From: Echinometra lucunter
Taxonomy: Eukaryota; Echinodermata; Echinoidea; Camarodonta; Echinometridae
Direction of reading: 5' to 3'
DNA length: 64,000 nucleotides
Assembly (NCBI GenBank): GCA_029962745.1
Contig: CM057156.1
Coordinates: 30,326,195 to 30,390,194 of the forward strand
The notes under the pieces were generated by a model. The model had not been told where the DNA came from, did not search any database, and saw only the letters and a program-made list of their open reading frames with translations. The position numbers and the translations under genes are program-made. Positions 1 through 12,145 of the stretch are shown here, in pieces (the stretch's first letter is position 1; every line of letters starts with the position of its first letter).

Positions 1-210
1 TTTTGTCGAAACAAGGAAGGAAAAGATAATGATTAAGTTCGGCTTTCCTCTTTCGCCGGCGGCCCATTGTTGCACCCAGAAGACGGCTACAAAAAAATGC
101 ATTTATGATTCATTTTCTTTTGGTACTTGTTAAATCATTCTGTTCATTTTGTTTTATTTATTTTGTAAACATGCCAAATAAATTTATGATAAAAAATTAA
201 TTAAGAATTA
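1..210. other. AT-rich intergenic sequence
   Basis: No reading frame or recognisable repeat is visible. The end is A/T-rich and abuts the 3' end of the SINE that follows on the minus strand. Confidence 0.4.
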
Positions 211-428
211 ACTGGTTTTTATTTACCCAGGGTAGCCACATCAGTCTTACTACTACCCTTCCTGCGGGCCCTGCAATTATGATTACCCCAGCAATACCAG
301 GTGCCCATCGACAGGGACACAATTGAGCAAAACACCTTGTCCAAGGATGTAAGCACCGGGAGAGGATGGAACCTAGGACCTCTCGTATGAGAGGGAAGAG
401 CCTTTACCACTATGCCACAATGCTTCCA
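211..428 (-). mobile_element. tRNA-derived SINE, copy 1 (minus strand)
   Basis: Read on the minus strand, the element starts with a tRNA-like pol III promoter: A box TGGCATAGTGG (complement of 407..417) and B box GGTTCCATCC (complement of 364..373), about 34 bp apart as in a tRNA. Downstream is a body containing GGGTAATNATAATTGCAGGG, shared with the copies near 10085 and 39178, then an A/T-rich 3' end near 215. Such pol III-driven elements are copied by the reverse transcriptase of a partner LINE. The acceptor-stem pairing of a real tRNA is absent, so this is not a tRNA gene. It resembles sea-urchin tRNA-like retroposons (SURF1 type); the family name is from memory and not checked. Confidence 0.75.
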
Positions 429-2100
429 TCAATACACAGTTACAGAGAGAAGCTTGAATAAAATTAAAGTCATTACGTAACAGTCATTATGATAGAGGGA
501 TTCTCATGAGGGAGGCCTATTGCTATTCCTGACGTTTCTTGACGTTTACATCTCTTTAAACAAGTCTCTAGCTCTGACTCAAAGGTGACGTTACATTATC
601 TTCTCATACGCCTGTTCAGGTTTAAGACACCTTTGTCAGTGTGGTACTAAAATAAACATAGCCATGAGACCCCCCCCCCCCCCCCTCCTTACATAAGAAA
701 GCAACAGGTTAATCAAACTGACGGACTTATTCTCATATTTAAGAACATGTAGTCTTGCATGTGCTTATCATGTTTCAGAGCATGTGCCATTTTGCAGCCT
801 GTTTTCACAATGTTGATTTCGTTTTGTAAAGTAAAAGGAGTGAATGTATGTATGTTTAAGCTTAAAACTGACTGAAGAATCCACTATAAAAGAGCAACTT
901 TCAACTACCTTTCATACTTAGGCCAAATTTTATCAGCAAGGATATTTAAATTTTAAAATACACATGACCCTTAAATACTTCCACAGACTCTTAGACTCTT
1001 CTTAAACATATAAAGCTGCAGAGTTGCCTAGGGACTCTACTTTGGTATAAATAACTTTAGTTTAAAATGTTGCATTATCCACAAAGAAGCGCCTTATAAA
1101 ATTTTGTTTTTAAGCAAAACTATGTTTGAGGTCAACATTTAATTGCGAGGTCATATCGTTTGGCAATTTACAGCTCTTACCCCTTTTATCTCTCTTCAGG
1201 CCTCACCCCAGTCTGAACGAAAAAAAAAATGGTGACGGAGGAAGGCGAACCTCTGGCTTCATATCAAGTACTAATTATCCCCAAATTACAAATTTCTTTT
1301 TAAAATGTAAGAAACTTTTCATCTACTTGATATTTCATTTTCAGAGAAACTTTAGAAAGGTCGACTCCAGGCCCGAAGTCATGCTCCAGATTGTTCTGAA
1401 ATGCCAAGGGGAGATGCTTGCTGAGATGAATCCAGTCACCATGGGTCACCCCAAACCCTCGTCTGTACCCGATAATTACCCCTTTCTCCGGCGATATTTG
1501 GTTTCCATCCATCCATATTCTATTCTGGTAAAGTATGGTCTTAATATCCTCCGTTCTTTACCCTTGCGCTCTCTGTCAACGGTAACCGCAATTTGTACGT
1601 GTTAAGTACAGCTAGATTGGGACGTTGTCTTTTAAAAGGAATACTTATGTTTCTACTAAATGATTACAGTGTCGATTTTTCCTCACTAAATTTTAGCTTC
1701 ATCTTAATATCTACCACCCATTCTCTTACTATCTGCCCCCTTCTCGTTCTCTCCCTCTCTCTCTCTTTCTCTGTCTATCTCTTTATCAAGTCTTGAATGT
1801 ACTTATCCCTCTTTCTTTCCCTCCACTCTCTCTCCGCCTATGATCGTCTTTCCTTTTTGCTTATTTCTCTCTCTCCGCCATTCTATGCCTATTTCTTGGT
1901 CCTCTCCTTGCTTTACATCACACTCTCTCCCAAGTTACCCCCTCCATCATTTCCATCTGTCTTATTTATGCTTGAAATACCCACATGACAGTGGTTGCTT
2001 CCTCAGGGACTCCTCAGGAAAGCGTCTGATGAGGCCTCTTTTCAATATCACCCACAAAAGAGAAAGGAGCGCAAAAAAGTTGGAATACTGATATAGCAGT
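429..2100. other. Intergenic: C16 run, pyrimidine-rich tract, possible CUB-like exon remnant
   Basis: Contains a run of 16 C at 670..685 and a pyrimidine-rich (TCTC) tract at about 1730..1935. At about 1250..1282 on the + strand, after a good splice-acceptor-like pyrimidine tract ending CAG near 1199, a short frame reads SGFISSTNYPQ, like the start of a CUB domain. The conserved cysteines and the rest of the domain are not visible, so no gene is called. Confidence 0.4.
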
Positions 2101-5100
2101 GTAGCTATAGCAGACTTTATTCTGACATTGGAAATGCCGCCCTTCTTTCCCCCGGGTTGATGATTAATCCCAGGACCACAACTCGCTTAAAATATCCCCA
2201 TAATTTAATCCACTTCCTATGAACTAAGCGCTGATACCCAGTCCATCAAAGATTTTACTCAGTATCATCTCCTCCCCCCCAGTCTCCCTCTGGTTATAGT
2301 TTTCTTTTTCCTAGAGAGAGTTATTATACGGTTGAAGAGAAATCGTGACGCAATGATAGTATGCTTATTGTCAAACAGCTAAAGCCATAGAGATGTTCTA
2401 GCATAATCCATTTCAGCTAATTTGAGAAATGACAACCACAAAAGATCGTTTTAAAAGTTACCAGATTATGCTCGTAGAATTCTATTTTAGAATATTTGTA
2501 TTTCAGCCTATAGATTGACAGATATGGGACCTTGATGAAGAAACATAGTTTCATATATCGTCTTCAACAATGTCGTTGATATTGTAATGAAGATGATGAA
2601 ACTGATAATCATTATGATGATGGTGGAAGTTAAAATACTGGAATATGATTTCATAACTTGATATTACAACAGAGACCGGTGGATTGCATTGGTATTTTTT
2701 TTTAAATCGATGATGCCCCTTTCTCACCGGCATTTTCAATGACCATCGCTGTCAATGGTGATCGCAGACCACCCAAACGTTTTCATCATCCGACGATACG
2801 TCCTAGAATTAGCTTTTCCTTCATGATCACTTCCATTAAACATCACACCCCCACGTTTGGCAACTATTTCAAAAGGATGTTTTGTATTTGATATTTGAAT
2901 CTTGATTTGGCAGGTGAATACGGAACTAAGTACAAATTTCTGAATTTGTGCGATTGCTGATAAGGGTTCATACCAATGCCAAAAAAGCAAATTAGAAAAC
3001 AAAACAAAACCAACAAACAAACAGCATATGCTCGATCTTTCAGTTTAATTTTTGTCAGATTGTCGGTCTTCATATTCTTATTTAACAATCAACACTGCAC
3101 ATTTGCCACTGCGGTTTTTCGTACTACAAATGCTTTTGAAGGTTTCGATTCTTTCTTAGATTTCATTTTAATTTTATATGGATTTTTTAAATTTGGAAAC
3201 TTCTAATCGCAATAAAAACATAATTCCTCTTAAATGCATCACCTTGTGATAAGTAAATGGCATATTTCATGACATTTTCGACAACAGAATTACATGTACA
3301 GCGATCATGTAATATGCGTAGTGTGACCCTAGGAAAGTTCCTATGTGTAAAGTAACATCCATTATTATCATACTTGAATTTTCACTCCAGATATCATTCT
3401 CTTTATTTATCCAACAGTCGTTATGTCTATTCATACTCGATCTTTCCCGCAATTATTATTTTTTTCTAAAAGATACTCTTCCTTGTTGTCTGCTCTCGCT
3501 GCTGTCTGTTGGCAATATTCCAATCCTTCGCCATCAGGGACATCATTGGCCATATTTAGTCATGATTTCTGTCATGTTTTGATTGTTGGTCAGTGACTGC
3601 AAATTGGTTGTTTCGGTCGACAAAATGATGAAATAACTGTGATATTAATAGTCTAGATAATGATGATATCAATGCAATGATATCCGTGAGTGCAAAGTTA
3701 TTCGTCCATCACCTGTTCGTAGCTCATCGTAACCTAATCTTTCCAATAATGACACCAGGACGATGGTGATGATGTCACATTTATCATGTTTATAGTGACT
3801 ACCAATTAAAATATTAAAAAAAAGTGTAAGCCTGCGAATAGGCGACCGGGATCCGTGACTTTAAGTTCTTGTCTAGGGTTCTGGTGCAGGTGATTTGAAA
3901 TAATTTGCTTTCCATACAAAAAAAAATGAATTTTTCCTTATGCCTCGATAATCAGTAATTCAAAGTGCTTCCTAGCCTAGAAAAGGTGCCTCTGCGAACA
4001 CAACCCTCACATTCGACATGTTCGACAGAGTAAAGGAAGGTGAACAGACAAAATCATTTTGGACTTTACAAAACCATTTCTAAGAACCGAGGAAAAGGAT
4101 ATAAGTTACACCGTGAGTTAATCAATATTAAGCTGGCAAAGTTTCAATAATCAAATGACATATAGAAGGGCAAAAAAGGAAAATCACTGAGGGTGTCAAA
4201 ATGTATAGTCTGCATTTATCGTCATAACGATGATTATCCTTGTATTTCTACACTCTAACTTCATTACATTTTCAATCGTACGATGCTATCTAAGGAAAAA
4301 TGAATTTAAGCCAAATTTCACCGACGATAGTTTATTTTTTCCGATGTAATAGTTGGACCTGATTCAAATCCACGCCCTTCATGACAACATTTTCAAAGTC
4401 ACAAACAGGTAAACTAGAATAGGTATTATGTAGTAGTTGCCGTTGTTGCTGTTTTTGTTGCTGTTGTTGTTAAAGTTCTTGATAACTGCCGTCGTTTCTT
4501 TCTTTCCTTTTTTTTTATTGCTGTTGTTTTATAGATATTTCTGATGTGCAGTATTTGTTGAAGTTGTCTCTTTGTTGTGATAGTTGTCAATAAAGCATTT
4601 ATAAGAATTCTCGCAAAGTCTTTTTTTTCATCTCCATTTCCTTTTCCAACTTGTAGACTGTAGAAATTATGTTTTACTCTGAAGCTGAACACCAATTCGT
4701 ACTGGCTGTGCAATAAATCATTCGTGGTTTCCTGTACTATTCTGTATGCAGAGTAGTACAAAACTTAGATATTTTTCCTTTTTGTAAATAAATTAGATTT
4801 CGAAAACAATCAGCAAATAATCTACAGGAAGGAAGCTGATAAACAATTGCATAAAGAGTTCAAAATTAGTAGACATTTCAAGACATATTCTTGAGTGAAG
4901 TTATTGTTTTGAAACTAAACCTTGATTTTCTACCCCTTTTCTTTTGCTCACAGACCCTTGACGTGCTTGTAGTAGATCTGTAGATAACGGACAGATCTGT
5001 TTCGTGATCTACATCTACCTACCTCTTCGGTTGTTGTTTTCGTTGTTGATGCAAGGCGAAATATTTTGTGCCAAGGACGATTATATTTATCAGACGGTTA

Positions 5101-6843
5101 TATTTATCAGCCGATCAACACGGTCACGCCCGGAAGTAACGACACTGCTTTGGCATATTTCGAAAAGATATGAACTGAAATCTAGAGTATTGCAAAGTTA
5201 TTGGATAAACTCCAATGTCCACATCCTCCAAAGGGAGATGAAATTCCTCATTTTCTTTGGAACAACTTAAACATGAATTTCATACACTCGCTTCCTAAAC
5301 ATTTCTACTTAATCAGTATCGCAATTTCAGTCGTTTGCTTGGAAGCGTAAAGTGTTTCATAAGATTTTTCTTCGAATAATGAAACTACTGAGGTACAACA
5401 AGTCGTGAAAACCTGGCGCACGATACAAATTGTATAATCTTCTGAATAATCATAGAACATTTTGCATTCCTTCTAAATAGACATGTGATTAGATATATTT
5501 CAAATGTATATCAGTGAGATAACTTTCATTTTAGATATTACGTGATATCATACGGCAAGGAATTGTCACTATGTTAACTACGTGAAGTCATGTTGATCCT
5601 CACTGTATGGTGGAAAATACCATCTCTCACTAGGCCGAAATTTATCAAATAGAAATTTCATGGTGACGAAGATTACCTGTTGGAAATGATCTTTTTAATG
5701 CATCTCTGCTCTACAGATGAGTTGACATTTCAAATAGAATCGTAAAAATTATAAAAACAAACTTGATAAACATTCAACGAATAGCTTTTGAAAAGTGGAA
5801 GAATCTTAATTCAAGATCCGGAAATGACCTACAACCTGTCCTTATAACAGTTCTTTGTCTCCTCGTTTTTATAGGCTAATGTGAATATCGAAACCTCTCT
5901 TTAACATGTTTAAGAGAAATAACGATTGATGAAGAATACTTCAAGGAGATTTTCTCTATGGACTGCGCTATCACATGAATCTTAAATTTCTTGGATTAGA
6001 CATTTCAAAGAATGAAAATTGATCAGATAACTTATTTTGAACTTCATAACACGAAAAAGTATATCCCACTTTAATAACACAAATGGTACATATCAAAGTA
6101 CACCAGAAGATCGATTGCGCCTGTTCGCTTACAGTCACAGACAAACGGAATCCAACAAATTTCTCACAATCAACGGAAATAGGAGATTAATTGTACTGTT
6201 TGACAAGGGCAAATGGAAAATTTGATATCAAATATCTAGAATTAATCATCGAAAATCGTAGATTAGATTATCAAATTTCGTGACATGATTTCCATATCTT
6301 GATATGTTAAAAGGGTCTCTATATCTTGAGCCGTATTTAGTGTCTGTCTCAAAGTAAGAGTCTCATGTTTTTAATCTTTTGTTTAGGATGAGGTATTCCG
6401 AAAGATTAACATTGACTGCTAAAGGTGAGGTGAACGCGTCAAATAGGCGTATGAGGGGATGATCACTATCCCTTCCTAATCCAAAAAGAAAAACACACGA
6501 AAACAAAGCAATCTAGGAGAAGACTGCATGTTAGAGAGGCTGAGAGAGAGGGGGAAGGGGTGGCGGATAAGAGAAGCAAAGTGGAGAAAATTGCAACCAT
6601 AAAACGAATAGTTTTATCACTTTGAAATTTGAAGAATTTGAATTTTGAAATAGAAAAAAAAAAACATCTTGCTAACCGGTTTACCTTGTATGATCATTAA
6701 AATGGATTGTTCCAACATTCATAGATATGACTGAGGGGTTAGAAGTAGGGAGGGCAACTAATATTATGTCCTCCCAAGTAGACAACTGTTAACATGGACA
6801 TACATGGTCCATATACTTCTCTATCAATAGCAACTTGGATGGT
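2101..6843. other. Intergenic AT-rich DNA, no recognised feature
   Basis: I read both strands and found only short frames without recognisable domains. Local simple sequence includes GTT/GTTGCT repeats at about 4433..4480 and a purine-rich patch at about 6540..6580. No RNA gene or structured repeat is recognised. Confidence 0.4.
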
Positions 6844-7588
6844 ATGAGCATAAACTTTTTCATATCCGGTTAACATTTCAGGGTCACTATTTCACCATCG
6901 ATTAACAATCCCTTTGCGTGCCTTGCTTCAGATCTATCTATTAGCAACGATATCAAGGTGTGAATCCTTAGTCACATTCATCTGGTTTAAGACGATTATC
7001 ATTAAGTTAGTCACAATTCTAGGATAACACTTGCTTTATTTTCCTTACGTTGGGGGGTGATATGTAAATTTGAGATGAAACTTATTTCAAATCCCTCGTC
7101 GTCATCTAAATTACACTTTTTGTATGATTTTAAACCTTTCGTATCATATCACAGTGCATTTAACATGATTTATAGTATGTGTGAAAGCTGAATAGGATCG
7201 CGCTGCATTAGTTTATAATGAGCATAAACTTTTTCATATCCGGTTAACATTTCGGGGTCACTATTTCACCATCGATTAACAATCCCTTTGCGTGCCTTGC
7301 TTCAGATCTATCTATTAGCAACGATATCAAGGTGTGAATCCTTAGTCACATTCATCTGGTTTAAGACGATTATCATCAAGTTAGTCACAATTCTAGGATA
7401 ACACTTGCTTTATTTTCCTTACGTTGGGGTGATATGTAAATTTGAGATGAAACTTATTTCAAATCCCTCGTCGTCATCTAAATTACACTTTTTGTATGAT
7501 TTTAAACTTTTCGTATCATATCACAGTGCATTTAACATGATTTATAGTATGTGTGAAAGCTGAATAGGATCGCGCTGCATTAGTTTAT
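6844..7588. repeat. Near-identical direct tandem duplication, unit about 374 bp
   Basis: The block 6844..7217 is repeated immediately as 7218..7588. Reading them side by side shows about three substitutions (for example TTTCAGGG versus TTTCGGGG, TCATTAAG versus TCATCAAG) and a two-base change in a G run (GTTGGGGGGTG versus GTTGGGGTG). The unit has no open frame of note and no terminal inverted repeat. It is either a recent segmental tandem duplication or two alleles placed in series by assembly. Confidence 0.92.
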
Positions 7589-10084
7589 TGGGCTCTTGCC
7601 ATTACTTAACTTGCCATTAACCTTCGATCAGCATACGTCATACTGTGTGTTGTTTATGTAATCTGCTGAAAATGTCCTATGATATCAAAATGAACATGGA
7701 AATATACCAACGTTGTTACACTTCACTTCAAGCATGTCAAGCGCATTTTATATGCAGCGATATAATTTGACAACGAACTTCCCGTCATAATATTCCGTCA
7801 TAAACTTATTTCCTAACACTTAACGTATAGTTTTCTAATGAATGAAGGTTTATTGTCTCATAGTAGAGATAAATTAAGGCACATCTACAGGTGATCTAGA
7901 TGGCTGGAGCAGAAATTCCTACTCTTTTAATATGGTAAAGTTGCAACTGCTGTACATCTCACATGGGCATATTTCAAGCCAAATATTCTGTCACGTATAT
8001 GGTGCGTTTTTAGGACTCCTATTTTGACACTCCGTCGCTCCATTCCATTCCTCGCTGTTAATTCCCCTCTTCCTGTCTGCTAAGCTCAGTCCATATCCAT
8101 ATGGGTGCAAGCGTTGTAATGCTTGTCTGGTGAGCGCTAACTTCAGTTCGCATGGCGAGTAGCGTGGGAGAAAAGCTAGAGAAAAAAAGATGGCCGACAA
8201 GATAGAGTGTAAAGCCCCGTGTATCAAGTGTTGCTGACTGATTTGCGCTCTCTGACAAGCTAACGGCATATCTTTCCGACCATATGTATGCCCCACTAGA
8301 ATGACATGCATGTTTAAGATAGATTTATGCAGAAAAATGTTTGGATGATTAAGTCGTAAGCTGTGGATTGTGTTTCTTTCCGTATTAGATAAGATGAGGT
8401 AGAAGGGGTGATTACCTGGCCCCTACGTGACCTAAAGATTTATGATCTAATATCCGTAAAGATATAATAATCTTTGTTTTGGTATCAATGAAAGATCTTT
8501 TTTTATAACCTAAATTACAAAACAGATATCATTTCTTAATTGAAGTGCTACTTGAAATAATGTTGATTGTATCTGTCGACTGAATGACATTAAAACGAGT
8601 GGAATTCCTTCAAACTGTTTTCAGGACTCAGACAGAATATTGAAAGAACAGATGCTGGAAGTATGGGATTGGAATTGAAGTCCATCTAAGTGCCTCCATT
8701 AGTGCGGGGATTGTATGCTAAACAATTTGTAATAAATGCCGAATTTAAATTCTAAATGTGTTGCAAGTAGCCGAATTTTCAAGGTTAAAACATTGAACAA
8801 TGCAAGATTTCTGTCCCTTTTGTACACTTTCAATTCACTCTACTGAAAATTCCCTTTAAGTAAAAAATGCACCATTTAGACTTGATATTTAGATAAAATC
8901 TAAATTACAGACATTTTCCCGGTTCATTAAAATCAAATGTATTAAAAGTTTTTACAACTTTATCAAATTTAGTATGCGAGTCTTATATCTAACAACTGCT
9001 GAAGCAAATCATTTCTATGGTTTTATATCATGAAATGAACGACCCGTGTAAGTGCCTCCATTAGTGTAGGGATGTTAAGAGCAGTGAGTCTGCTCGATGA
9101 TTTGTAAGTAAAATCAAACATAATTAGGGTTATTGCAAAAGGTGGAAATATATCTACTATGCATGATAACAGACATTTTCCAAATGCAAAACGAGCAATA
9201 TACTTGCTTAATCTCACTTTTGACCACTGCTACAACAAAGCAATGGAAAAAATTAGATTAATAAAGGATTTCATACGTTATAAAATCGGATTAGCCATAA
9301 CGTTTAGAAGACACTATATGATTACCACGTCCAAACCTTGACCAAAGCGCTTTGTTGGCATCAATAACAAACTCACTTGGTCATATTCTAACTTTTAAGA
9401 ATTCCACTGGGAAACCATTGCCTGTCAAAAACAACTCTCTTTAACCCTAACCACACCATAAAGTAACTAATGGGACTAAGGGACTGCAAAGCGTGTCAAT
9501 AGACCGTGAAAGGACAAATACTAGCATTGAGAAGTTATGCAGCTAGGTTATGAGTCTCATAAGGCTTTATAACCTCTGATCTTTATCTTTATATGTGTCT
9601 TCACTGATTTTACAATATCGCTAAATATGGCCTTAAAGTGGAGAAAACTTCATTCACAAGACGGAGAGCCTTTGCATAAAAGAAAAATTCATTGATACCA
9701 TTTTCTTATGTCTTTGATTGGAAAACAGTTAATCTTGTCTCCATGTCAGATACTCATTCGTTTCCCTTGATCAAAACATCAGTAACAAGATAACCTAGAC
9801 TGAATGAGCTTTGGCAAGCTCTTTATCAATCCTTGGGCAGAATTCGAATGTTTTAGTCGTTGCCATGCTTTTAATTAATATAAATTCAAAACAGTCTTAT
9901 TTTCACCTTGTAACATGTCCAAAAATAATAAACTGGTAAACATTTCGAGAATGCGATTGCATGCGTGATAAAAGTTTTTACATTTCTTTTCATATCTCTT
10001 AGCACTTGAATACCATATGAAGTGTAAGCATTACTGTGCAAACAGCGTGTATATAAAGCCGCTCAAAATACATCTTCGTGGGAG
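7589..10084. other. Intergenic; locally CpG-richer patch at 8020..8310
   Basis: Mostly AT-rich with no recognised gene. The stretch 8020..8310 is less AT-rich and has more CpG than its surroundings. It contains ATG codons in good initiation context on the + strand (near 8153 and 8191), each followed by only a short frame. It could be a promoter and first exon, but nothing confirms that. Confidence 0.35.
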
Positions 10085-10335
10085 GATCATGGTATATCGG
10101 TGAAGGTTCTTGCCTCTTATACAAGAGGTCCTGGTTTCGAGTCTTGCTCGCTGCGTTCATCCTTGCACGAACTGTTTTGATAAATCCGTCCCTCTCGACC
10201 CAGGTGTACTGAGTGAGAAATTGGCGTTTCTGGGGTAATAATAATTGCAGGGCCCTCAGGAAGAACAGCAATGAAGCTTATGAGACTTCCCTTGGTAAAT
10301 TATCGTCATCATAATAATAATAATAATAATTAATT
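10085..10335 (+). mobile_element. tRNA-derived SINE, copy 2
   Basis: Same family as the copies at 211..428 (minus) and 39178. A-box-like TGGTATATCGG (10090..10100) and B-box-like GGTTTCGAGTC (10133..10143) are 43 bp apart. The shared body GGGTAATAATAATTGCAGGG follows near 10233, then GCCCTCAGGAAGAACAGCAA. The 3' end is an (AAT)n tail at about 10311..10335, as expected for LINE-mobilised retroposition. Confidence 0.8.
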
Positions 10336-12056
10336 ATTATTATGATTAACATTATTATTACTACTACTACTACTTCTACTACTACTACTACTATTGTCAT
10401 CATAATCATCATCATAATTATCAACAACATTATAATTATTATCTTGAATTGAAATGCAAAGACAGAAAATGAGATAGAGGAATATCCTTTTTGGTAGTGA
10501 ATGTGGGTATGCGTGCGTGTGTGTGTGCTTGCTAAGGACGTGGGTGTGAGGGGGAGAAACTATTTGCAACTCTACCATGTCTTTGGATTAATGTATGTAC
10601 GCGTTTTGATGGATGTAGGTGTGGGTGTGGGTGTGTGAGTGGGAGAAGATACTGGAATCTGGTATATCGAAGGAGAGGGGAAAGAGGTGGAAATAGGGAT
10701 AGGCATAAAATTGGTTGAAGAGGTTGAGCGAGAAATATGGGACGGCAGAGGTGTATATTGAGATTGTGATGGTTTTATTTGGATGAGAGGGATGATCTTC
10801 ATGTAAATCCAAGTCTCTCCCCAAACTTCACGGCTTACAGTCTATGAACTGAGGTCGTCTTGAATGAATCCGGCGTGTCAGATCGCTGCCTTCAGGCATA
10901 CATCTTATTTGGAATTTTTTATAGTCAGACACAAGACCTCTAAGCTGAACCCACCAGGCCGAACTGTGTAATTTTCTTTCAGAAGTTGGGTTGAAAATGG
11001 ATGTACAACGCATGAACAACCAGCCGTAGGGATTTTGTGCTCAAATAAGATACAATTTTGGAAATTGTACTTGAAAGTGGTAATAACTGAAGTGTAAAAT
11101 AATAGCGCTCTTTACTTAATGTCATGCTTGGTCCATAATGTAAAACAAACCCTTGTGAAATGTCATTAATTTTAATGTCTAGATGTTTCATACTTTCACA
11201 CTTAAGCAGTTTTAAATTGCTAAAAAAATTACAATAAGTCAAAATGTTTCATAGTACATTGACTCTATATTGGTAGTAAAAAATGTTCTTCATGAGAGAT
11301 TCTCAGTATAACCTGTTGGTTTCCGACCAATCTCATAGATTATTTCTGGTGCATAAAAGATATTCTTCCAGGCATTTGCCAGGTGTTCTTATTTAACTTT
11401 TTAAACCTTCGAATCGATGAGAGCTTATCGGATATATTTTCTAGCTGCCGCTGAGAAGAAGTAACATTACATGTCTGCAAACGTCTTAAGGGAAACATCG
11501 GTTTCCCCTAAAAGTTAAATTACTGCCTCTCAGCACGAGAGCTTAACACTGAGCGTTTAGTCTAGGCAGAAGCTTATTCCATCCTGCTTTTCAAAGTTTA
11601 ACGCGAAGATGAAGAATTACATGGATTCGGGAGAGACTCAGAAAATATTCTTTAAAAAAAGAACAAAATAATTTTATAATCTTGTTCTTTCCTTCCCCCT
11701 TTTCCATAGTAAAACAGAAAATGGTGCATGGGATTTTCAAATTTTCTTGAATAAAATATATTGTCGAAATTTGGTTTTTTTTTTTAATTAAAAAAACATC
11801 TACACTGAAATAAAGGCAGCATGATAGCCAATGAACACTACCCTAGTTATTTTCTTTACAAAAATAATGTGTATATTTCACCTGGCTATGCTATCAGTGT
11901 ATCTTATCAATACGCACCATAACTCATTCATTTCACTTACGATATTAGCCGGCTCGTGAATATATAGAAAACAAAGTGTCTAGAGTAGTGGAAACGGTAT
12001 TATTATATTCAGTAACGTACAAAGTGTTTCAGCAGGGTTAACAGATCCTTTACATG
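10336..12056. other. Intergenic with ACT/ATT and GT-rich simple sequence
   Basis: Begins with trinucleotide repeats (ATT, then ACT) up to about 10440, followed by GTGTGT-rich sequence at about 10500..10640. Frames here are translations of those repeats. No gene is recognised in the remainder. Confidence 0.4.
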
Positions 12057-12145
12057 TTTAGGGGGCTACGACTTGCACCTTCATATCACGGCTTCACTCG
12101 ATTTAGGGGGCTACGACTTGCACCTTCATATCACGCTTCACTCGA
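12057..12145. repeat. Short tandem duplication, unit 44-45 bp
   Basis: The segment starting TTTAGGGGGCTACGACTTG at 12057 is repeated at 12102 with a single G missing from the second unit. Two units only. Confidence 0.9.

Noticed and set aside
8390..8452. Possible hairpin between TATTAGAT and ATCTAATA
   Set aside because: Only eight base pairs in AT-rich DNA across a long loop; expected by chance.
8690..9075. Repeated phrase AAGTGCCTCCATTAGTG about 360 bp apart
   Set aside because: The sequences around it do not align beyond about 25 bases, so I do not call a repeat family.
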